Positions 47,870 through 58,977 of a DNA stretch of 64,000 bases are shown here, one piece after another. This DNA is from Theristus sp. LFF4_11 (Eukaryota; Nematoda; Chromadorea; Monhysterida; Xyalidae). The stretch is taken from NCBI GenBank assembly GCA_030248135.1, contig JASANC010000810.1:1-64000 (forward strand). Direction: 5' to 3'. Numbering within the stretch: the stretch's first letter is position 1; each line of letters opens with the position of its first letter. The translations under genes and the position numbers were made by a program. The notes under the pieces are model-generated. The model was not told the origin of the DNA and did not search any database. It saw only the letters and a program-made list of their open reading frames with translations.

Positions 47870-50800
47870 ATGCCGCTGTACGTGTCATTCGCCTACAGCA
47901 GCGTTCTACTGACGCTTGCGTACGCGCACGACAGCGTACCGGCGCATCCGTACGGCCGTATTCAGCCGCTGACCGCGCAGCACGTCACCGTGCCCGCGTG
48001 GGCGAAACACCCAAAGTACGCCACTCGCGATGAACTGCCTCCGGTGCTGCCGTACCGGCGTCCGGTGTTGCCACGACATCGGGCACTGCTCGTCGAAGAG
48101 CTCCAACCGCCCGATTCGGCCGGGCGTCACGCGGGAGATGGCCGCGAAAAGCTGCGGCTCACGATCGCCAGGCATCGCGGCGCCGGTGACGACGATCTGC
48201 TGCCGGTATGCGTCTCTTGTTGCGGTGCTTGAATCATCGCGATTTTTTAGGTTCGTTCCTGTATGTCTGAGGAAAAAAAATTGGCGATAGCCGACTTAGT
48301 ATCCTGCTTTTCATGTCGTGATAGAAACGGTCGAAAAGCCGAAAATCAAGGAAATAGGGTTACTGTGATGCTCTTTGATCTTCTTCAATGAGACGCAGTG
48401 CAGAGGTTGTATTCACAATAATTTATTTCATCTCTCGAAACACAGAAATTTATCTTTTCTCTCCGCCCTATTATCTTCTCTTTTAGACCTGTGACTCAAT
48501 GCGGTTGTGGACGTGAAAGGAAACTAATTTCAATCTGTATGTGGTAATTCATAATAGCCTAAGTAACCCGGCCTTATTTAGGGGACTCCACTCCCTTTGC
48601 CAATTTTGAATTCCCGCGTCCTGCTTACCCATCTATGCGCGCATTGAGACGCGGGACCAAAATAAAAGATACTAGCACTACTTTCGATGCGCGCATTTTG
48701 TAGGAAGCGCCGAAATGCCCGCGAGCGCCGGACTACCAGCCGTGCATTTCCGACGAAACGCTAGATCGACAGGCGCACTCGTGCTGTGCGCTGGCAGCAA
48801 TCGGGGCTGGCTGCATGGCACTCTGCAAAATTGGTGCCAGCTTTGAGGAAGTAGGTGGCTAATGACAATGAAAGGTTTGCTGAAATTGAACGTTGCATTT
48901 GAAGTGTCTTGCTCTGGTGTAATGGAGCGACGTTTGAACTCCCCAACGTTCCGAATCCCCGGCCTCGAACGCCGATATGGGGATCTGCGCGCTCGGAAGA
49001 GCTGTCGTGATTGAATTAAAGGAAATTCAACAAGTTAGATAATTATTTAGGGTTCAGTTGCAATAGCGTGTAGTGTGTTCTGTTTGTCGCTCGACTTCAA
49101 TTCATTAATTCTGTCGTTTTTCGTATACCGTATTACCTCTAATAAACCCCCATGGGGGTTTATTTCTTCAGCGACTTCTGGGGGTGGGGTTTATTTTGGG
49201 GGGGGGTTTATTTGGGGGGGGGGGGTTATTTGGAAACCATTTTAGGGGTAGGCAAAATGGCAAAAATATTTTCCATGGCAGGAAGGAAGTTGCAGAAACT
49301 TCTACTCTACATAGAAATTTCCTTTTACAACTGCCTTTTATAATGAAATTACCATTAACTCATCCATTTGGGGCCTTTGGTAGCACAATTTCATCATTTT
49401 CACTGCAACCAGCCACTGAATTCGCTGGGTATGTGTTTCAAACAGGTTTCCAATGGGGGAGTATGTTGGGGGGGGGGATTATTTGGAAACTTGTCGAGGG
49501 GGTGGGGGTTTATTTTGGGGGGGGTTTACTTTGGGGGGGGGGTTAATAGAGGTAATACGGTATTCAAACATCGGCCACTCTCTTTCAGGCAGTTATTCAG
49601 TTACCTGAGAAGAGAAGATAGAACCAGCGCGAAAAAGTAAAGCGACAAAAGTGGCCCAGAAATCAACGAAAACAACGCCTTTATATGCGGCGACAACCAA
49701 TACAAAGAAAGTAGCTGACCCGCGTTAAGAAAGTAGCTTAGGCAATCACAAGCACTCGACCATGCGCCACATCAGCAGCACAGACTACGGTAACGCAGGT
49801 AGGGATGAGGTTATAAAGGGACATTACACATGGTGGTATTGTCTTAGGATTAGCTAAGGCATTCCTCACCCACAGTGATTCGATCGAATAATAAAAAAAA
49901 CAAAGTGCATGGTGACATAACAATACATTCAGGCCGTTAGCACCGTGACGCGCGGCGAGTGCTCATGGCCGGACTACGGTACCGTGTTACGGTGTCTCGC
50001 CGACCAGCCAGTGCACGGTCACCAGGAGGCCTCCGACGAGCTTCGTCGGTGCTGCGCCGCGAAGGGCGTCCACGGAAGCTGCGTTCAGTTCTGCGACCTC
50101 GGCAGCAGTACGCCGGACTTGAGTCGGAATCTGTTCGAATGTGTCGGCGAATCGTTCGGCAAGATCAGACAATGCTACACGGCTATGCACAATTACAAGC
50201 GCACTGATGCAACCGTGGTACCGGAGGTGAATATGATGCGTCAGTTGCAAACAAGATCACCAATAATCACAATTAAGGAATTTATTGGCTGTGTCAGATT
50301 TTCATACTTTGATATGTGAACACCGGTTTGCAAGCTTTTTGTTCAAACCAGTTTTTTTTTCTGAACGCTAACTACCGGTTGCCTAACAAAGTTTGTTTTA
50401 CTGAACGCTCCATTGGGCTTTTTTTGTTTTGCTACCACCCGGTAGCCACAGAAGACGGGGTTGTTTCGCAAAAAATAGTTTGGAAGCGGTTTCAGTGACA
50501 GCAGTGTTGAGTTTGAAACGCGTGCCTGATTGTTGCAAACGAGAGTTGGTATGTAACAATGTAAAGCTGCTTTATATGACATGACGTTCCGTGGCTTCTC
50601 TCATATTTTCTCGCAGATTCAGTATAACACAGGATCTGGTTGTGAATTACCGTAAAGTCTTGCATATAAGGTCTCATAAATTTATAGTATATAAATTTGA
50701 AAATCAAAAATTTCTAAAAAAAGTGGAATTTTGTGTGACAACTTTATAAGTGGGAGGAGGTCTTATAAAGCGAAGATTAGGAATTCCGGGCCTTATAAAC

Positions 50801-51137
50801 GAAGTGGGATTTCCACCAAGTCAAAATTTTGTTTTTTTGGTTTCCCGCCGTGTGACATTCCGCCCACTTTTGGGTGGGGGTCTCATAAGTGGGAGGAACC
50901 TTATATGCAAGGCTTTACGGTAAATATGTGACCTCAGAAATCCGTTTTTTTTGCAATCAGATGCCACTGCCGCACATTGGCGACGGCGAGGAGTTTCTGG
51001 AGTTGCCGCCTGTTCCAGCGGAAGGGACCGTTGAGGAGCACGGTATTGGTGCACGACCACGCCCGGGCCCCACGGTGGACGCCACTGATGATTACAAGGG
51101 CTGGGTGTCCGCGGAACAGATTGGTCTGAAGGGCTGA
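47870..51137 (+). CDS. Secreted DB-module protein 1, four exons, 317 aa
   Basis: Exons are 47870-48205, 48704-48850, 49933-50226 and 50961-51137, all phase 0 (954 nt). Residues 1-19 look like a signal peptide (MPLYVSFAYSSVLLTLAYA). A Pro/Arg/His-rich linker with ELPPVLPYRRPVLPRHR follows. The Cys region is split by an intron into two half-modules: half 1 is C-x8-C-x12-CC-x8-C-x3-C, half 2 is C-x10-C-x18-CC-x8-C-x3-C-x15-C-x10-C. This pattern fits the nematode DB module (PF01682-type), an extracellular domain without assigned function. The last exon encodes ELPPVP and a DYKGWVSAEQIGL tail shared with the next paralogue. A candidate AATAAA is at 51670. Confidence 0.85.
48484..48670 (+). repeat. 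Dispersed repeat (GACTCAATGCG family), intron 1 of DB gene 1
   Basis: Shared blocks are GACTCAATGCGGTTGTGGACG, GTAACCCGGCC, GGGGACTCC and TTTGCCAATTTTGAATTCCC, ending CGGGACCAAAATAAAAGAT. Copies occur at 56650-56850 and 63568-63722, all in introns and in the same orientation. Confidence 0.75.
48893..49030 (+). mobile_element. Possible tRNA-derived SINE fragment
   Basis: CTCTGGTGTAATGGAGCGAC resembles a tRNA A box region and GGCCTCGAACGCC a degenerate B box ~40 bases later, followed by a short non-tRNA body. The fold is not tRNA-like and only one copy was noticed, so this is tentative. Confidence 0.35.
49126..49562. mobile_element. MITE with TACCGTATTACCTCTAATAAA ends and long G runs
   Basis: The ends TACCGTATTACCTCTAATAA (left) and TTAATAGAGGTAATACGGTA (right) are inverted copies flanked by TA. 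The body holds several GGTTTATTTGGGGGGG blocks with G runs of 7-10. It is in intron 2 of DB gene 1. Confidence 0.8.
50648..50922. mobile_element. MITE with TACCGTAAAGTCTTGCATATA ends
   Basis: The left end TACCGTAAAGTCTTGCATAT is inverted at the right as ATATGCAAGGCTTTACGGTA. Internally GGTCTTATAAAG, CTTATAAACGAAG and TCTCATAAGTGGGAGGA repeat. It is in intron 3 of DB gene 1. Confidence 0.8.
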
Positions 51138-52320
51138 ACGAACGCTCGATTTTATCGGTCGAGTTTGAGTGAAAAGAACGATTTTTCCACAGGGTTATCA
51201 TTGCAGAATATACCGTATTATTGTGGTTTGCAGCGAAGTGGAAACGATTTTTGTTCCTTTGAACTTTTGTGACCACTTGAAAATTGAGGTTTTCCGCCAG
51301 GTATCATACACAGTTTGTTTAGTCGAAAAGCCGCGGCTCACGCCAATTTGTGTTTTCATTTCTTTTGCGATCATACATAGAGGTGCAGTGGTTGAGCAGA
51401 TGCTGGTGATTTCCATGGTTTCAGACAGTTTGCAGTTTTCAAACAGAAAACGATGTCTCAATTTTTATGGATTTAGTTTTGACTGAAGCGTGACTTGCTT
51501 TTCAGTTCTAACGTCAGAGAATTTGCATTTAGTTTTTGTTTGTTTGTTTTGTTTTTTTTGCAGATCATGTGTGATGTTTTCTCAGTACTCATTAAGTTTT
51601 CTTTTTTTTAAATTACTTTAGCAGTTTTCTTTGTCAGTTTAATTTTATTTCAATGAAAAGATTGACGAAAATAAAATTATCAAAATATAAAATTACCGCC
51701 CGCACATGATTCCGTTAGTTTTAATAATTTCTCAAAATACCCCGCGCAAAAACGCGACAAAACGTGTTCACTTTCAATTTCACACGTTACCAGGTGATGT
51801 AGTGGCCAGTTTTCCAAAGTTGACTGAATCTTGCATGCGCTTTTTCTTTTCACGTGTAAAGTAGCTAATGCATAACAGCAAAACGCGCAGTGGTGGGTTG
51901 CATAAATTGTTATAATTTGCAAATGAATCAAACGTCAGCGCGCTGCACACGCAGAAATTACCGCGAATTTTTCTGAACGCATACTTTTTTCACCGTGGAG
52001 CGGTGACAGTTTACCGCTTTACAAGTACACAGTGAATCATGCGGATGCGCGAGCGAGCGCCAGCGAGCGGACAGCGCATCACGCATAATATGAGCCGTTA
52101 TCCCCTCGCGCGCTTTTTTCAAATTTGCTCGCTGCGTCCAGCGAGCATAGTATAAGCCACAAACTTGGCACTGTGCACACGAAACGAACACCCAAAGTTG
52201 TGCTTGGAGCCGCGAAAAAATTTTTATCCGACTACTTTTCATACGCTGTAGACACGAAAAACCTATTCTGAAAACAGTGTTACTTCTTTCCCTTTGTATT
52301 TTTTTTTCAGCTATGTAATC
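51138..52320. other. 3' flank of DB gene 1 and unassigned AT-rich spacer
   Basis: It includes the probable 3'UTR to AATAAA at 51670-51675. Beyond it I see only AT-rich DNA with GCGAGCGAGCGCCAGCGAGC-type short repeats at ~52045 and no coding exon. Confidence 0.5.
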
Positions 52321-52326
52321 AACATG

Positions 52327-52690
52327 TGTTCGCCCTTTAAATTTTTGCCTGCGACACTTTCACAGTCGAACAAAAATGTTCCCTGGGGTAATTCCATCCG
52401 GAGATTTTGAAAATCGGGTTAATTTTTTACCCAGACCCTGTTTTTGGGTAAAAAATTGGGCATTTTTAATTGTTTGGAGGGTTTTCACCTGGTTTCAAGT
52501 GTTCGCCCTTTCAATTTTTAGCTGGGACACTTTCACAGTTGAACAAAAATGTTTCCTAGGGTAATTTCATCCGTATTTTCTGAAAATTTAGTTTATTTTT
52601 TTGCCCGGGCATTTTTTTGAGTTAAAATTGTGCATTTTTGAAAGTTCGTAGCATTTTGACTGAGTATCAGTTTTCACTCTTACAAATTTT
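52327..52690 (+). repeat. Two-copy tandem repeat of ~173 bases
   Basis: TGTTCGCCCTTT...TTTTTGCCTG / TTTTTAGCTG starts at 52327 and again at 52500, with shared GACACTTTCACAGT and AACAAAAATGTT blocks. It lies directly upstream of the satellite. Confidence 0.75.
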
Positions 52691-52729
52691 GTCTGAGCTA
52701 CGAAAAATAATAGGAAAAAGGTCTAGTCC

Positions 52730-54935
52730 GTAGTAATTCAATGCGCTGATCACGGATTTTGGGTTAGTTTTCTTACGTGAGCAACTCTAGATGCTGAATC
52801 GTGACGATTTCCGGCGAATCGGCCGTGGAAATCGGCGAAATCGGTCCAGAAATGAAAAACAAGAAAACTATGTTTTCCAGTGTAATTCAATGCGCTGATC
52901 ACGGATTTTGGGTTAGTTTTCTTATGTGAGCAACTCTAGATACCGAATCGTGACGATTTCGGGCGAATCGGCCGTCGAAATTGGCGAAATCGGTCCAGAA
53001 ACGAAAAACAAGAAAAGGGTGTTTTCCAGAGTAATTCAATGCGCTGATCACGGATTTTGGGTTAGTTTTCTTACGTGAGCAACTCTAGATACTGAATCGT
53101 GACGATTTCGGGCGAATCGGCCGTCGAAATTGGCGAAATCGGTCCAGAAACGAAAAACAAGAAAAGGGTGTTTTCCAGGGTAATTCAATGCGCTGATCAC
53201 GAATTTTGGGTTAGTTTTTTATGCAAGCAACTCTAGATGCTGAATCGTGACGATGTCGGGCGAATCGGCCGTGGAAATCGGCGAAATCGGTCCAGAAACG
53301 AAAAACAAGAAAAAAATGTTTTCCAGGGTAATTCAATGCGCTGATCACGGATATTGGGTTAGTTTTTTTACGTGAGCAACTCTAGATGCTGAATCGTGAC
53401 GATTTCGGGCGAATCGGCCGTGGAAATTGGCAAAATCGGTCCAGAAACAAAAAACAAGAAAAGGGTGTTTTCCATGGTAATTCAATGCGCTGATCACGGA
53501 TTTTTGATTAGTTTTCTTATGTGAGCAACTCTAGATACTGAATCGTAACGATTTCGGGCGAATCGGTAGTGGAAATTGGCGAAATCGGTCCGGAAACGAA
53601 AAACGAGAAAAAGATGTTTTCCAGGGTAAATCAATGCGGTGATCACGGATTTTGGTTAGTTTTCTTACGTGAGCTACTCTAGATGCTGAACCGTGACGAT
53701 TTCGGGCGAATCGGCCGTGGAAATTGGCGAAATCGGTCCAGAAACGAAAAATAAGAAAACGGTGTTTTCCAGGGTAATTCAATGCGCTGATCACGGATTT
53801 TGGGTTAGGTTTTTATGTGAGCAACTCTAGATACCGAATCGTGACGATTTCGGGCGAATCAGCCGTGGAAATTGGCGAAATCGGTCGAGAAATGAAAAAC
53901 AAAAAAACGGTGTTTTCCACGGTAATTAAATACGCTGATCACCGATTTTGTGTTAGTTTTTTCATGTGAGCAACTCTAGATACCGAATCGTGACGATTTC
54001 GGGCGAATCGGTCGTGGAATTTAGTGAAACCGGTCCAGAAATGAAAAACAAGAAATCGGTGTTTTCCATGGTAATTCATTGCGCCGATCACGGCTTTTGG
54101 TTTAGTTTTCTTACGTGAGCAACTTTAGATGCTGAATCGTGACGATTTCGGGCGAATCGGCCGTGTAAATTGGCGAAATCGGTCTAGAAACGAAAAACAA
54201 GAAAATAGTGTTTTCCAGGGTAATTCAATGCGCTGATCACGGATTTTGGTTTAGTTTTCTTACGTGAGCAACTTTAGATGCTGAATCGTGACGATTTTGG
54301 GCGAATCGGCCGCGGAAATTGGCGAAATCGGTATAGAAACGAAAAACAAGAAAAGGGTGTTTTTCAGGGTAATTCAATGCGCTGATCACGGATTTTGGGT
54401 TAGTTTTCTTACGTGAGCAACTTTAGATGCTGAATCGTGACGATTTCAAGCGAATCGGTCGTTGAAATTGGCGAAATCGGTCTAGAAACGAAAAACAAGA
54501 AAATGGTGTTTTTCAGGGTAATTCAATGCGCTGATCACGGATTTTGGGTTAGTTTTCTTACGTGAGCAACTCTAGATGCTGAATCGTGACGATTTCGGGC
54601 GAATCGGCCGTGGAAATTGGCGAAATCGGTCCAGAAACGAAAAACAAGAAAAGGGTGTTTTCCAAGGTAATTCAATGCGCTGATCACGGATTTTGGGTTA
54701 GTTTTTTTACGTGAGCAACTTTAGATTCCGAATCGTGACGATTTCGGGCGAATCGGCCGTGGAATTTAGTGAAACCGGTCCAGAAATGAAAAACAAGAAA
54801 ACTGTATTTTCCAGGGTAATTCAACCGCCGATCACTGCTTTTGGGTCAGTTTTCTTATGTGAGCAATTCTAGGTACTGAATCGTGACGATTTTGGGCGAA
54901 TCGGCCGTAAAAATAGCATAGACGAAATTGGCCTA
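52730..54935 (+). repeat. Satellite array, ~149-base unit, about 15 copies
   Basis: AATTCAATGCGCTGATCACG recurs about every 148-150 bases, followed in each unit by GTGAGCAACTCTAGATGCTG, CGTGACGATTTCGGGCGAAT, GGCCGTGGAAATTGG and GAAACGAAAAACAAGAAAA. Units differ by ~5-15%, with edge units most diverged. Minus-strand ORFs through it are by-products of the repeat. Confidence 0.92.
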
Positions 54936-55044
54936 AAAACGAAAAATGAAAAACCTGAGTTGTCCGGGGTTTAGAAGAATGTGTGACCAACGTATTGTGA
55001 TTTTGGTCCGACCTTTGGGGCTTATGTAAAAGTCAGAATATTAT

Positions 55045-56080
55045 CTAAAAATGCGGGAGACGCATATAAAAGGAGGAATATGGCCTTGTGTAAGCAGTGA
55101 AAGACTTGGCTCGACAACGCTTTTCAAGTCTCTGATGTGGTACACACGGATACAAGTACATAAGAGTCATATTTTTGCGCCGTTTATTTTTTATTTCGGT
55201 TGCAAGTGGCAACCCTCGTACATTGTAGACAAATGAAACTTTCACATTTGCTTTCTTCTAGCATTTAGCGACCTCTAAAACCACTAAAATAACGATCAGA
55301 CTTTAGATCGCTGACACTGGTTTGCACAAAGTGTATCGCAGAGGCATTGGGAACGCAAGGTCTCCTTCTGTGGCAAAGGCAATGACTCACCGGTTTATCC
55401 TGTCACAAGAGTTTGGTAAAAAGGGTGAAAATCAACGGAAGACAACACTTTTTGCACTGGTGCTGCTGTATGCACAGCGGTGCGTACGTCAGCAACAACG
55501 ATAAAGCTACATGCAGCAATGTTTTGCAATCGCTGATGTTTCTGTTTTTTGCACAGAATTTACAGTATAGCCGATTAAACATGGCAGTTTTTTCAGGGTG
55601 CAAGGAGCGCGCGAATTTTGAATGAAAGAAAAAGAAGTTCAGAAACCAAATTGTATGCCAAATTTGACGCGTTTTTTTAAACTAATGGATTATCCGTATT
55701 ATTCTGTTCATTCTTTCTCCCTTGCACACATGATTGGAAATTATGTTGGCATTTTTGAAAAAGACAACTCCTAGTCAGCGACTAATCCCGCCTTGATGGA
55801 CTGCCTCATTTATTTGGCCATGCTGTACAGAATTTCGCACATGATGTGATTTTAGACTAAACTGAAGAGGACAATTGAAAAATATCTAGATAACTTCAAA
55901 GTTTTTACGCTTTTCAGCAAGCTTTTAAACAACAAACGCGGCGCAAAAATATGACTCTTATGTACTTGTATCCGTGTGTACCACATCAGAGACTTGAAAA
56001 GCGTTGTCGAGCCAAGTCTTTCACTGCTTACACAAGGCCATATTCCTCCTTTTATATGCGTCTCCCGCATTTTTAGATAA
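55045..56080. mobile_element. Inverted-repeat element, arms ~135 bases
   Basis: Left arm 55045-55180 (TAAAAATGCGGGAGACGCAT...AGAGTCATATTTTTGCGCCG) and right arm 55938-56080 are near-perfect reverse complements. The ~755-base interior includes the dispersed repeat at 55572-55800. Flanks are ATTATCTA / TAGATAATA. Confidence 0.8.
55572..55800 (-). repeat. Dispersed repeat, inverted relative of 14690-14910
   Basis: Reverse complement of the repeat in the RING-gene intron; shared blocks include TTCAGGGTGCAAGGAGCGCG, CTTTCTCCCTTGCACACATG and AAAGACAACTCCTAGTC. Confidence 0.6.
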
Positions 56081-56363
56081 TAGAATTACAGTTCGCATGC
56101 TATTATTCTGCGAGAAAGTGACAGGTTTAAACGAACATGCTGTAGCTGTACAATTTTTCTTTGCTTCGTTCTTGGGAGTGACTGTTTTTTCCAAAATCGA
56201 AACTGCATTTTTATTTTTGCCGAAATTTCTTTTGGTTGGCTGTTTCAATTAAAAATCCCTCAATCCAGTCGCGATGACCAATTACAATTTTTTTTTCATT
56301 TTTCAGGTTTAAAATTTAGTTCACCCCATTAGCAGTGTAAGCAGCAACAGTAGAGCTAATACA

Positions 56364-58201
56364 ATGTACCGCAGCCTGATTTTACTGGCCAGCCTGCTCG
56401 TTAGCGACAGCCTCCAAGACACCACTCACGTTGGTGGTCTCGAACTGACCGACACAACGCACGGCCAGAATGTGGAGTTGCCGCCGATTCCGTTGAAGGG
56501 CCGTCCGACCTTGCCGAGGCACCGAGACAGACTGCATAAGAAACCTTCCACAGACGACGGTCACTCGACGAAACACGAACAACCGCAGCCGGAGCTTGTT
56601 GAGCTGCCGGTACAGTCCATTTGGAAAATATCTATCATCTTTTCTTTAGTCCGCGACTCAATGCGATTGTAAACGTGAAAGGAAACCGGGTTTCAATCTT
56701 TATGTGGTCATTCAGGGTAGCCTAAGTGACCCGGCTTATTAAGGGGACTCGGATCACTTTGCCAATTTTGAATTCCCGCGTCATGCATGAAACTGCTTAC
56801 CCATCTGGGCATCTACACGCGCATTGATCTCGGGACCAAAATAAAAGATCATAGATACATGCAACATGACGTCATGACCAACCAATCAGCGTTGAGAATT
56901 ACTGACTAACCAATCAGCGCTGAGAATTACCATGACCCACCAATCAGCTAGTTGCATATATATTAGCAAGATCGACTGCAGGAGCCAGCGGGAGTTTTTT
57001 GGGTGGCTGTTTATCGGCTGCTTTATTGAGAGGCCGTTCTTGATTGTGTTGCGCTGTTTGCTATTACAAATAGAAACTAAACATGATTTGTGTGATTATT
57101 TTTCAAATTAGTAGTAAACCGCATATGATATGATGTTCAGAAAAAAACTTCAGGAGATTCCGAAATGTCCACGAGAGAATTACGAGATGTGCGTTGAGGC
57201 GGCAGTGGTTGACCGGAATGCGAAAGCGTGCTGCCAGGCGAACCCGCTGATCAATCCACAGTGTTTGAGTTTGTGCGAGATGGGCGCCAATTTGAATGAT
57301 GTTGGTTTGTTTGTTTGTTTGTTTCTAACTGTTTGCTTTTGTTTGGTGTAGTCGAACTAACGGTTGAACGTTAGTATGGCATTAGATCTATAGTTTCTTT
57401 GTGTGTTCTTATTCGTTGTGTTTTGGGTTTGAATTCGTGCTGTCTTAATACTTTGCTTTAAGAAATATGAATGAAAAAGTCGATTATTATAAACAAAATC
57501 TCATCGTCTTAAAACCTTGCTCACATAAAGTTCGCTGTTTATGATTCCGTGAAAAAAATGAATGACAAAAAGTCAATTGCCGTATTATGAAAAACCCAAC
57601 AACGACGACTCCACCACTGCAGGCGATCGCGGCCGTCAACAAGGGCACCTGCTCATGGCCGGAGTACGGCCGCGTGCTGCAGTGCCTCGGCGGCGGCACA
57701 ACAGCGGCGCACACAACAACGGACCGTCCCGAACTGAAACAGTGCTGCCAGTCGAAACACCTGCACTCCGACTGTCTGCGGTTCTGCGAGCCGTCGAATC
57801 TGCCCGACATCTCCGTCGGCGTGTTCCAGTGCGCCGGCGAAAACTGGCACAAGATCACGGCCTGTTACGGCGCCATGCACAACTACGAGCAGCAGGCGTC
57901 CGAGGTGTACGCGCCGTACGTTGAGACCGGCGAGCCGTACGTCATCACGGAGGAGGTGCATGTCGCGGGCGGCTGGGGCGAACCGCGACCCGTCGACCCG
58001 TTCCATGAGTTACCGCCGAAACCGCACGGACAAGGCGAGCTGGCCGCATCGAAAGTCTACCCGCACCAACCACAGCAGCCGGACATTTACCGACCGCCGA
58101 TACACGCCACCGGCGGTGGTGGTGGTGCGCCGCACGTCCCGCCGCCTGATTATCAGGGTTGGGTGTCGGCGGAGGATCTTGGTCTCGGCAAGAAGAAATA
58201 G
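56364..58201 (+). CDS. Secreted DB-module protein 2, three exons, 323 aa
   Basis: Exons are 56364-56609, 57154-57300 and 57623-58201, all phase 0 (972 nt). A signal peptide (MYRSLILLASLLVSDSLQ) leads a Pro/Arg/His-rich region with VELPPIPLKGRPTLPRHR, matching a similar block in paralogue 1. Half-module 1 is C-x7-C-x12-CC-x9-C-x3-C; half-module 2 is C-x10-C-x19-CC-x8-C-x3-C-x14-C-x10-C, then AMHNYEQ as in paralogue 1. A long Pro/Tyr/Gly-rich extension with two ExYVI-type repeats and FHELPPKPHG ends in DYQGWVSAEDLGLGKKK. Compared with paralogue 1, the last two exons are fused. A hairpin MITE and an AATAAA (58449) lie in the 3'UTR. Confidence 0.87.
56613..56978. mobile_element. CAGTC-ended element starting at the exon 1 donor of DB gene 2
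   Basis: The left end CAGTCCATTTGG begins three bases after the exon, so the donor GT uses a base of the TA flank. The right end reads GCTAGTTGCATATATATTAG...CGACTG. The interior carries a copy of the GACTCAATGCG repeat (56650-56850) and ACCAATCAGCG repeats. Confidence 0.6.
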
Positions 58202-58977
58202 ACGAGATAAGGTTTTTTCTCTGATCATCGACGTTGAAATCAGAAGCGGTATTCATGAAGCAGTATTTAGTGATGCGTAGCTGTGTTAAAACATAGCTAC
58301 GCGGTCATTCATGACCACGTATTTAGCTACGTACTCTTTCATGAATGCCCCTTTATTCTTGTGTTGGCATTATTTTCTTTTTTAGGAATCAATCACAACC
58401 TACCTACGCGCCGGTGATTTTTGGTGAACTACCTACCTACACTGTATCAATAAACCTCAGTATATGCGGTCGTCCCCACGTTTGTCTTTTGTTTGTGTGT
58501 TTATACTTGTTTTCTTAAATGTTTTTGGCCAGTTATGGTTCTTGATGTTTTTATGATGTCTCTCCAAAATGAAAATGTAATTTTACCCATTTATTTTCAT
58601 GAGCCAAACACAATGAAAGCTGATTGTGTCTGACATTTTGATGTTGTTGCTTCACGATTGTTTTGTAAGAGCATTGTGATGAACAAAAAATGGACGAAAA
58701 GTCCTACAAGGAAGAAAAACAGAAAAACTACGCAAACAAGAGCACAGAAACTGCAAAAAGATGACACGTGCAATGGAAACGGCATGCTGAAAAACTTGCA
58801 GAACGAACATTTACAAACTGAAATTGCATGTACTGTAATTATTGCATGAACTTTCTCTTGCTGCGTTGAATAATCATGAAAATTTTTTGAAGTGTTTGCG
58901 CTACTTTGGCTGTTGTCAGATTTCAGTACAATAACACACGTTCTAGTCTAATTTTGAAACTTTTCACCACACAAACC
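58202..58977. other. Spacer between DB genes 2 and 3
   Basis: It contains the 3'UTR of DB gene 2 with its AATAAA at 58449-58454, then AT-rich promoter sequence of DB gene 3. No exon was seen. Confidence 0.6.
58245..58353. mobile_element. Hairpin MITE with ATTCATGAA arms in the 3'UTR of DB gene 2
   Basis: The arms AGCGGTATTCATGAAGCAG and CTTTCATGAATGCCCCTTT enclose TATTTAGTGATGCGTAGCTGTG and further inverted GCTACG sequences. Same family as 15809-15895 and 44197-44270. Confidence 0.75.

Noticed and set aside
53531..53794. ORF with internal repeats (IRDHRIDLPWKT)
   Set aside because: It is a by-product of the 149-base satellite, whose unit happens to stay open for two copies.
52730..54935. 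CRISPR-like array
   Set aside because: Whole units repeat with no unique spacers, and the genome is eukaryotic.
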